64,000 nucleotides of DNA. Source: Karstenula rhodostoma CBS 690.94 (Eukaryota; Ascomycota; Dothideomycetes; Pleosporales; Didymosphaeriaceae). A model generated the notes under the pieces. The model did no database searches. It was not told the DNA's origin and saw only the letters and a list, made by a program, of their open reading frames with translations. Below are positions 53,801 to 64,000 of the stretch, piece by piece. The stretch is from NCBI GenBank assembly GCA_010093485.1, contig MU001497.1:438181-502180 (forward strand), given 5' to 3'. Position 1 is the first letter of the stretch, and each line of letters starts with the position of its first letter. A program made the position numbers and the translations under genes.

Positions 53801-56800
53801 GTGTTGCTTCAGCTTAGTACAGAGAGTCAAACCGCGACCATGGCCGATCTGGCACTGGTATCGCCGTATGACCTACAGCTCGTTGAACAGTGGAACAGCC
53901 AGGAGCTTCCCAAAAAGATGGCATGTATTCACGAACTGTTCGAGGGAATTGTGCAGTCTCGACCAGATGCTCAAGCAATCTGCTCGTGGGATGGTGACTT
54001 TTCATACGCTCAGCTTGACCACCTGACCACCAGCCTTGCTTTACATCTCCAGAGTCTTGGTGTAACGGCAGAAGTAATCGTTCCAATCATGTTCAAGAAA
54101 TCTGCTTGGGCACACGTGGCTCAGCTAGCTATCTTGAAAGCAGGTGGAGCTGTTGTATGTCTGGATCCTGGACACCCGGAGGGACGCATCCGAAGGATTC
54201 TTTCCGACGTTGGGGCTACTGTGGTACTCACCACGAGTGCATTCTCCAACCTCTTTCACGGCATTCAGCATGTGGTTACTGTTGACGCCGACTCACTCGA
54301 GCGCATCTCCCAGTTCGCAAACCATGACGAAGTTCTGAAACGAGAAGTGCAACCTTCCAACGCGGCTCTAGTCATCTACACCTCCGGTTCTACTGGCGAG
54401 CCTAAGGGGGTGGTCCTCGAGCATGCATCCATCTGCACGGGCATGCAGGCACACGGTGATGCATTGCAGATTGGCCCGCAAACTCGTGCGTTGAACTTCA
54501 GCGCCTACGTTTTCGACGCCAGTCTCGAGGACATCTACACTCAACTCACGAGAGGCGGCTGTGTATGCGTGCCGTCGGAGACCCAGCGTCTCAACGATCT
54601 CGCCGGTGCTATTAGGGCAACACGAGCTAATTGGATCGGAATAACGCCTACCACAGCTGCGACTATCGATCCAAACAGCGTGCCAACCCTAGATACCCTG
54701 ATTCTCGGCGGAGAGCTCATTACGCAGAAGGTCGTGAATCAATGGAAAGACCACGTGACCTACCTATACAACGGATACGGTCCCTGCGAGTCGACTCTGT
54801 ATGCCACCTTAAATCCGCGCCTTGGAAAAGTCGGGAGGCCCTCCAATGTCGGGCATGGTCTGTATACAAAGCTGTGGGTTGTCGAGTCAGGCAATCCAGA
54901 CCGGTTGGCCCCTGTTGGTTGTAGTGGAGAGCTTTTGCTTGAGGGCCCATTGCTTGCACGTTACTACCTCAACGATGCTGCCAAGACTGAGGCGGCGTTC
55001 ATCACTGATGCTGCATTTACTCGCCAGCAGCAGTCTCAGGACCAGCCGCGTAGGATGTATCGCACAGGTGACCTCGTCAAATATACCGAGGATGGGAGCC
55101 TTGAAGTGCTGGGCAGGATGGACTCGCAGGCGAAGATCCACGGGCAGCGTCTTGAGCTGGGTGAGATTGAACACCATTTAAGGAATTCTAGCGACGTGGA
55201 AAGTGCGATGGCTATTCTATCCAGCGATGCTGATGGCACGAAGCGCATCATGGCTATTGTATCTCTCCGAGATTCGCAGGATACCGAAGCCATTGAGAAG
55301 GATGACTTCACCCTCCTTGTTGGAGCACAGCGCAAAGGGACCGAACCCACAATTGAGCGGATACGCAAGCAGCTCCAAAACGACTTGCCCAGCTACATGG
55401 TACCCACAGTGTGGGCAGTTGTGGACTTCATTCCCCGTAACACGTCGCAAAAGCTTGATCGGGCCCGTATGTCGAAGTGGGCAGCTTACCTTGATGCCGA
55501 GACCTATTCCGTCTTGATGGGCGGTAGTACAGAGGGCGAAACTGCCGCGCCTGATACACCAATCGCTACACAGCTCCGCAGCATCATCGCGCGAGTGCTG
55601 AACAAGCAAGAGGAGCACTTGTCCATGAGTAAATCTTTCGCTAATCTAGGAGGAGATTCAATTACGGCCAGTATGTAACTTGAGGACACATTTAGATGAG
55701 AGTTACTAACAATGACAACAGTGCAAGTCGTATCAAGATGCCGCGCGGAAGGACTGAGACTTTTTGTCAAAGATATCCTGCACAGTGAAAGTCTGGCGCA
55801 GCTGTCAGAGCTAGTGGAAACCATGGATAATGCAGCAACTGGCTTCAATTCCGGCAACGAAGAGCTCAACCGTGCTTTCGCACTTTCTCCTGTTCAACAG
55901 TTCTACTTTGAGGCAATGGGGCAGAAGCCTACCCAGTTCAACCAAAGCTTCTTGCTGAAAGTTTCAAGGCCTGTTTCCGTACAGCAGCTGAAGGCGGCCA
56001 TCGAGGCGGCTGTGAACAAGCACTCCATGCTGCGCGCAAGATTCTTCCGCCAGGGTGACGCATGGTATCAGCATATTACCACCGAAGTCGCCACGTCTTT
56101 CCGATTGCGCACCAAGAACCTTACTTCGGAAGTTGAAGTAGGCCAAGCCTTCCTTGACTGTCAGCGTGGATTAGACGTTGAGACTGGGCCACTTGTCGGA
56201 GTTGATGTTCTGTCGTTGTACGACGGTTCGCAGTTCCTTGCTCTCGCTGCGCACCATCTAGTCATCGACTTCGTCTCGTGGCGCGTTGTTTTGAAAGACC
56301 TCGAAGATTTCCTGGCCGTAGGATATGTTAGCACAGACACTCCACTCTCGTTCCAGACATGGACCAAGTTGCAAGCAGAATATGCACACGAGCACATTGA
56401 CCCACAGCTTGCGCTACCTTTCGATATAGCCACGTCGGATTTTAAGTACTGGGGAATGGCAGACGAGCCTAATCTGTATGGCGATACCGCATGCCACACT
56501 TTCCTACTCGACCAAGACGCTACGAGCCATATCTTTAGCGATTGCAACACCGTCTTCTCATCCGAGCCAGCCGAAATCCTTACTGCGGCCGCAATCCACT
56601 CGTTCAGTCAAATATTCACGGACAGATTAGCACCTACCGTATGGAGAGAAGCTCACGGACGAGAGCCATGGAACGCTGACATCGACCTGTCATCCACTGT
56701 AGGATGGTTCACCAATCTCGCACCGCTACACGTGAATGTCCCTGCGGATAGCGACATCGTTTCCACCCTCCGAGCAGTCAAGGATATCTCGCGACGGCTT

Positions 56801-59800
56801 CCCCAGAATGGCTGGCCGTACTTTACTTCGCGCTACCTCAACGCGAAGGGCCGTGAAAAGTTCAAGAACCACGGCGCTATCGAGTTCCTTTTCAACTACG
56901 TTGGTAAATTCCAGCAGTTGGAGGGCGACGAAGCGCTGTTCCAACTGCAAGAGCCAGATGTGTTGGAGCTCGAGCCTGCTGTCGGGCGCGACGTGCCTCG
57001 GATGTCGTTGCTTGAGATCTCAGTTTCCCATACCAGCGATGGCAAGCTCAAGTTCCGCATCATGTATAATGAGCGCATGCACCATATCGACGCTATATAC
57101 CGCTGGGCAGCAGCTTATGACCGGACGTTAAGAGAAGCGGTGGCGCTTTTGCCCGGGAAGAAGGTCGAGAAAACGCTCAGCGATTATCCACTGCTCAGGT
57201 TCAATTACAAAGGTCTTGAGACGTTGAAAACGGAGCGCGTTCAACAGTTAGGATTGAATGACCTGGATGACATAGAAGCCGTGTACCCAACCGCTCCGAT
57301 GCAAGAAGCCCTTCTCGTTGGTCAAGCGCTGCACGCGGGTGCCTACGAAACAAATGCAACGCTCGAGGTGACAACCACTAATCGCCAGACGCCCATCGAT
57401 GTCGACCGTCTGCAAGCTGCATGGGAGGCTGTTATCGCTTACCACCCTATGCTTCGCACCGTCTTCGCGGACAGTGTTGCCAACGAAGGGTTGTACGATC
57501 AGGTGGTCCTCAAGTCATTCAACGGCGTCACCAAACGGATTCAGTGCAAAGACGAAGCTGGACCAGCTACCCTGATGGCACTGGAATATATGGATCTCTC
57601 CAAGACCGAACCTCTTCATCGTTTTGTTATTTGTACGACCCCAAGTGGAAAAGTGTACTGTAGGATGGACTTCCACCACGCGACAATCGATGCGACATCT
57701 CTCCGTGTGCTCCTTGATGACATCCGCCTAGCATACGACGGCGGTCTACATCTCGGGAACCAACCGCAATTCAGCGAGTACATCAAGTACCTGCAGACAA
57801 AGTCTCTCACCAACGCCCTTGAGTACTGGGAAGACCGCTTGTCGCAAGCCAGTCCATGTCACTTCCCTGTAGCATCTGCGGGTGATGGCGTTGTGAAGGA
57901 AATGCGAGAGTTAGTGGTCGATCTCCAGTTTATTCGACCGCTGCTTCGTAGCTTCATATCGAGGACTGGTGTGACTTTGCCGAACCTTGTACAGACGGCG
58001 TGGGCACTAGTCCTGCATAATTACTCCGGGCTCGACAATGTCTCCTTCGGGTACCTTGTCTCTGGACGTAATGTTGATGTCAAGGATGTAGATCGTATCG
58101 TTGGCCCTCTCATCAACATGCTTGTGTGCCATGTGGACGCAAGTGCTTCCACCAACGTTATCGACCTGCTTCATGCAACTCGCGATCAGTATGCAGAATC
58201 TCTGGACCACCAGCACGTTTCCCTGGGTCGCGTTCAACACACCATCGGATTGAGCGCTGCGACTCCCTTGTTCAACACCGCGATGAGTTCTTTGCATAAC
58301 TCATCCACCATATCGAAGTTTCAATCCCGAAATGCCCAGGCTAAACGAAGAGAGCTTTTCTTTGATGTCATGCATTTCCACGATCCCACAGAGTACGACA
58401 TCATCTTCACCTTGAAAGCAGATGACCACAATCCGAACATTACTTTCGCCTACTGGTCACCTAGGGTCAGTGAATGGCTTGCAAAGAACGCCTTGGAATC
58501 TTTGACTACGGTTATCCGCTCGTTGATTGAAGTTGCCTCGGTTGATGGTCCGCTCTCAGAACTGGAGTACTTCAGCAAGCGTGATCAGGAAGTTGTTGAG
58601 CAATGGAATCACGTTCCAGTTCCGGAAGAATACGTTTGCATCCATCGAATTATCGAGCAGAGAGTCAAGGCTGCGCCCAACACCGAAGCCATCTGCAATG
58701 CCAAGCGCTCAATGACCTACGCGGAACTCGATTGTCTTGCGACTAAGTTGGCAGCCGAGCTTCAGAGCAGAGGCGTGGGCCCTGAAGTCGTCGTGCCTAT
58801 CTGCTTCGAAAAGAGCGCGTGGGCTGTCGTGGCTATTTTGGCCTGTTTGAAAGCGGGCGGTGCATATGTGCCGGTCGATCCTTCGCACCCAGAATTTAGG
58901 ATCCGCCAGATCGTCGAATCGAAGGGAGTTTTTGGGAAGCTTATTCTTACCTCGGAGAGCCAGGCTAGCTTGTTCAACAGCTTCGACTGCGATCTTCTGT
59001 TTGTGGACGACGAGAGCATTCAGCGTCTACCTGAGAGATCACTAGCGATAGAAACTGTGACGCCTCAGAATCTCGCCTACGTAATCTTCACTAGTGGAAC
59101 AACTGGTAAGCAAGCTCCAAGCAGGAGCTAGAGGCCACTCAACTAACTTCGTGCCTCTAATACAGGCAAACCTAAGGGCACGATGATCGAACACAGAGCC
59201 TTCGCAACAAGTGTTCGAGAACACAGCAAGGTCATGGGCATCACCAGCTCGAGCCGCGTACTGCAGTTCTCGAGCTACGTCTTTGATGTAAGTGCGATGG
59301 ATATGCTAACTACGCTTATGCAGGGCGGCTGCATCTGCATTCCAACGGACGAAGAACGTGGCTCCATGGAGATCGTGGGCGCGATGAACCGCATGAGGGT
59401 CAATTGGACTCTGTTCACGCCGAGTTTCGTGACCATCATCGAGCCGTCTCAAGTGCCTAATCTTAAGACGCTGGTGCTTGGTGGAGAGGCTATGTCTCAG
59501 AAGCATGTGGATATCTGGGGGCCTCACGTGAGACTTATGAATGCTTACGGGCCTACTGAAGCGTCGGTCCTGTGCACGATCAACGCCGATGTTGAGGATG
59601 CTACCAACATCGGACATGGGGTTGGTGCATTAACATGGGTGGCGGACCGCAACAATACCGACCGCCTTGTTCCAATCGGTGCTGTCGGTGAACTTCTTCT
59701 TGAAGGTCCAACCTTGGCAAGAGGTTACCTCAACGAACCTGCGAAGACGCGGGCTGCATTCATCGACTCGCCTAGCTGGGCGCCTGGGCGCCGGTTCTAC

Positions 59801-62800
59801 AAGACTGGAGATCTTGTGCGTCTATGTGAGGACGGCAGCCACACTTATCTGGGCAGGAAAGATAGCCAAGTCAAGGTACGCGGCCAAAGACTGGAAATCG
59901 GCGAGATCGAACATCATCTGGATTCCAGCAGGCTCGTTCGGGATGCAGTCATTATCATGCCGACAGTGGGACCGCGCCAGAAGACTTTAGTCGCGGTCGT
60001 CACTCTCGCGGCACTGCGCTCTTATACCCGCAACGGCAAGCCTCTCCAGGTCGTAGACCAATCGCTTCAGGCTGGTCACGTGCGCGAAGTCGCAGATCAC
60101 CTGGGTCAAACACTTCCATCTTATATGGTGCCTTCTGTCTGGATAGTTGTTGAGGCCATGCCACTGAACACTTCTGGCAAGCTCGATCGCAAGAGGGTCG
60201 TGAAGTGGGTTGAGCGTCTCGGCACCGACTTCTACCATCGCATTGCTGCTGATGACAACTTGACGAGCGATGCGGATTCGCAGCCCGCTACGGACATGGA
60301 GTCGCAGATTCGGGAGCTGGTCAGCGAGATTCTGAACATCCCGAGCAAGCAGTTGTCCCTTACTCAGTCATTCATTGGACTCGGTGGAGACTCAATCACA
60401 GGTGAGAGCTATCTTGACCAAAAGCGAATTTTGTGCTAACACATTTCTAAACAGCTATGCAAATGGTCAGCCGTTGTAGAGCGAAGGGCATTGCGCTCAA
60501 GATGGCGGACATACTACGCAGCAAGACCATATCGAAGATGGCGCAGGTCGCCAAATCCATTGGAAACATTCAGCAACAGCACGTGGAAGTCTCCGAAAAA
60601 CCTTTCGAGCTCTCACCTATCCAGCAAATGTTTGAAGAGATGGGGGGCATTCCTGATATGCGCTTCAACCAGAGCTTCTACCTTCGTGTCAATCGACCCA
60701 TCGCGCACAACGACTTGGAGAAGGCGATCGCGACTATCGTCGGACGCCACTCTATGCTTCGAGCACGCTACATGAAAAACAAGGATGGAGAGTGGCAGCA
60801 GCTCGTGCAGAAGGCGGCTCGGGGCAGTTACCACACCGCGTCCCATGAGTTGAGGAGCTCGAGCCTCGCTGTGCCTATCATGCAAGACTCCCAGCATCGA
60901 CTTCATCCCGAAACTGGACTGTTATTTTCCGTGGATCTACTAAACGTGACCGGAGAAGGCCAATTTCTATACCTGGTTGCTCATCATCTGGTCATTGATC
61001 TGGTCTCGTGGAGAATTATCCTTCAAGATCTTGAACAACTGCTACTGGGTCGTAGTCTTCCCGCTTCTGGCTCTGTGCCATTCCAGTCCTGGCTGGCACT
61101 CCAGACCACACATGCCTCCTCGTTGGATGTAAAGACCGTACTCCCCTTCGAAGTGCAAGCCTCTGATCTTGCATACTGGGATATGGAAGGGAAAACGAAT
61201 ATTTACGCCGATGTGGAGCGGCACGAGTTTTCGCTGACAAAGGAGGCCAGCACAAAATTGCTGGAGCAGTGCCACACCGCGCTTGGGACTGAGCCCGTTG
61301 AACTGCTCCTCGCTGCACTGTTCCATTCTTTTGCAATGATCTTCCCGGACCGGGTGACCCCGACAGTGTTCAGTGAGGGCCATGGTCGCGAGCCTTGGAA
61401 CTCGAGTCTCGATGTGTCAAACACGGTTGGTTGGTTTACTACCATGTCACCTCTGCACGTTTCGGTATCTGGAGACAGCGTGATCGACGTTGTGCGAAGA
61501 ACTAAGGACGTTCGAAGATCTATCACGCGCAACGGTTTCGATTACTTCGCTTCTCGGTACTTGACAAATTTCGGACGAGAGGCGTTCGGCAAGTCGGGTC
61601 CTATGGAGGTGCTGTTCAACTACCTTGGGCAGTTCCAAGGACTGGAACGTGCCGACAGCTTGCTCCGTCAGCAGGCTCTTCCGGAGGGAGCTACACAGTC
61701 TGATTTTGACGAGAAGCTGACTCGTTTTGCGCTATTCGAGATCAGCGCTACTGTCTCGCGAGGTGTCGTTTCGCTCCAGTTCTTGTACAACCAAAACATG
61801 GCGCGTAAAGCGGATATACTTCGCTGGGCGGATACATGCGCACAATCGCTGAACGACATTACCGAGCTACTACCAGACATGGCGAGCGAGAAGACTCTGA
61901 CAGATTTCCCTCTTGTGCCTCTCAACTACGAAGCGCTCCGCAATATTCAAGAGAACATTCTCCCGGATCTGGGTCTAACCAGCCTGAATGATGTCGAGGA
62001 CATCTATACTTTGACTTCGATGCAACATGGCTTGATACTTTCGCAAACACGAAACGCGAACACTTATAAGACCTCCTTCACTTTCGCCGTTACCTCGAAC
62101 CGCGCAGGCAGTGTCGATAGCCAGAGACTGCTAGAAGCTTGGCAGAGCGTCGTCGACTCTCATTCCATGCTTCGCACAATTTTCACAGATCGCATTATGA
62201 ACAACGGCGTCTTCTACCAGCTCGTACTCGCGAAAAGCAAGGCAAATACTCTGTCGCTCAGCTGCGACACCAATGAGGAAGCGATCAGTCTACTTGCGAA
62301 TTATCCCGCGTTGGATTACACTGATGACGCACCACCTCATCGCCTGATCGTATGCCAGGTGGGCTCTGGTAGTACTTATTTCAAGTTTGACGCGAGCCAT
62401 GCTTTGGTGGACGCAGACTCAGTAGGCGTTCTGGTACGGGACCTCTCGCAGGCGTACGAGGCCAAGCGACCACTCAGCACTGGCCCGCTTTACAGCGACT
62501 ACATCAGATATCTGAACTCGAGATCGATGGATGTATCGATCACGTATTGGTCAGACTATCTACAGCGCGTTGTGCCATGCTATCTCCCCATGATCAACGA
62601 CGTCAAGGACACCGTCTCGCCTCTGCGCAGCATCCATCTCTCTCTGGGCAGGCTGTCCAGTCTGATGCGAAAGTTCTGCGAGACCTGCTCGGTGACGATG
62701 CCGAGCGTTTTCCATCTAGCATGGAGCATAGTCTTGCGCTTGTACACGGGTGCCGAAGACGTAACGTACGGCTACCTTGTATCTGGCCGCGATGTCCCTG

Positions 62801-64000
62801 TTCCAGGGATCAACAAGATAGTTGGACCGTTCATCAACATGATGGTCTCCCGTACCCGTCTGTCCCCGTCCTCCAGCATATCCTCACTAGTACAACAGAA
62901 GCAGTCTGAATATGCCGCCGGCATCGAACACCAAGCTTGCTCACTCGCCCAGGTGCAGCACGCCCTGGGTCTATCCGACCAGCCTCTTTTCAACACAATG
63001 ATATCGATCCAAGCGCTAGGGAACAAGAAGACCAGCGACGAGCTGGCGCTCGCATTTGAGGGCATTAGTTCTCATGATCCGACCGAATACGACATTTCTC
63101 TGGGAATCTACTCGGATAACGAGAAGGCTGAAGCACACTTTGGCTACTGGGCCGACAGGATGAGCGACTGGCATGCCGAAAACGTTGCGCAGACTTTTGA
63201 GACGGTCCTGGAATTGCTGCTGTCTAATCCAGATGGGAATGTTGACAGTGTACGGAAACTTAGCGAACGCGACGCAAGTCAGATTCAGGCATGGACTCCT
63301 CCAAGGCGGCCTGCGTCTGATGCGTTGGTGCACCATCTGTTTGCCAATCAGGCCGCGCGCTCTCCGATGTCGCTTGCAATCGAAAGCTTCGACGGGAAGT
63401 TTACTTACAGCGAGCTCGATGATATCTCCACACGATTTAGCAGGCATTTGGTTGACCTCGGCGTGCGTCCTGGAACAGTCGTGCCGTTCTGTTTCCCCAA
63501 GTCGGCGTGGGCTATCGTGACGATACTCGCGATCTTGAAAACTGGCGCGACGTGTTTGCCACTTTCCCCAGATCATCCTTTGGAACGCGTCCGGACTATG
63601 GTCGAAAACTCGAGCTCCAGTCTGATTGTATGCGCGCCAAATCAAGCGGACAGACTCAGCGCGCTGGGCCGAGAACTCATCCATCTATCCGAGTGGCATG
63701 CTTCCACCCTTCTAGCAGCATCTGCGCTTTCCGTAACTATGGACCCTGAGAGCAGCGCGTTCCTCATCTATACCAGTGGCAGCACTGGTGTACCCAAGGG
63801 CGTCATGATCCCCCACCGCGCCATCACTACCAACGCGCCTGAGATCGCCAAGACATGGGGATGGTCCAGTTCCTCTAGGATTCTCCAGTTCATCGCCTAC
63901 ACATTCGATCCTATGCTCGGAGACATCTTTGGCGCGCTTTTCACGGGCGCTTGTCTTTGTATCGTTTCAGACGACGACCGCATGAAGGACCTTACCCCAG
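50816..64000 (+). CDS. Multimodular non-ribosomal peptide synthetase, 5' part; 3' end off window
   Basis: Six exons so far: 50816-50945, 51008-51537, 51593-55670, 55722-59105, 59166-60401 and 60455 to the edge (about 4300 residues). The first exon is inferred from an in-frame canonical splice; otherwise ATG 51037 is the start. Domain order is: the rear half of a condensation domain, a remnant of an adenylation C-terminus without core motifs A3-A5, and a carrier (GDSASAM, ~488). Then C1 (HHALYDA), A1 (YTSGSTGEPKG), T1 (LGGDSIT), E1 (HHLVIDFVSW). Then C2 (HHATIDA), A2 (TSGTTGKPKG), T2 (LGGDSIT), E2 (HHLVIDLVSW). Last are C3 (SHALVDA) and A3 (YTSGSTGVPKG), which is cut by the edge. Approximate specificity residues are DAEIIGGLY for A1 and DVMFVGAVL for A2. 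The two E domains predict two D-residues. The product is unknown. Confidence 0.93.

Overview
The window is nuclear DNA of a filamentous ascomycete (Pezizomycotina, most like a Dothideomycete). Evidence: housekeeping eukaryotic genes on both strands, many 47-60 nt introns with GTRNGT donors and CTRAY/TACTAAC branch sites, a HET-domain protein, a Dicer-like protein and a large multimodular NRPS. There is no prokaryotic operon structure, CRISPR array or recognisable transposon.

Layout. 1-14 kb is gene-dense core genome: a PrpF-family isomerase (minus, runs off the left edge, with an unexplained C-terminal extension), mitochondrial GrpE, RPB3, a calcipressin, ribosomal protein eS6, the meiotic APC/C activator Ama1, the Rab geranylgeranyltransferase alpha subunit and a small membrane protein. 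14-21 kb is one single-exon Mus7/MMS22 repair gene. 21-33 kb holds a HET protein, Utp7, a Kar9-like GAS2-domain protein and a secreted M28 peptidase. 33-38 kb is a ten-exon Dicer-like 2 gene; 38-42 kb has proteasome alpha-2 and two loci of very small proteins, one apparently bicistronic. 43-47 kb is an intron-rich Pif1-like helicase with a cysteine-rich insertion, followed by 2.3 kb of gene-poor DNA. 49-64 kb has a cytosolic-type acetoacetyl-CoA thiolase and the 5' 13 kb of an NRPS (degenerate loading module, then C-A-T-E, C-A-T-E, C-A...) that continues past the right edge.

How the genes fit together. Most are unrelated core genes (transcription, ribosome biogenesis, proteasome, DNA repair). 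The right end is the accessory part: the NRPS is the core gene of a secondary-metabolite cluster, and the thiolase beside it may or may not belong to it. Dicer and HET genes are typical fungal genome-defence and self-recognition components but show no link to each other here.

The most unusual signals are in gene structure: a U2-type AT-AC intron in AMA1, a one-nucleotide exon between two canonical introns in the M28 peptidase, a six-nucleotide exon inside the DEAH box of the Dicer gene, and two small conserved-looking ORFs separated by five bases. All exon models were derived by reading splice signals and protein-family conservation by eye; no alignment or RNA evidence was available.
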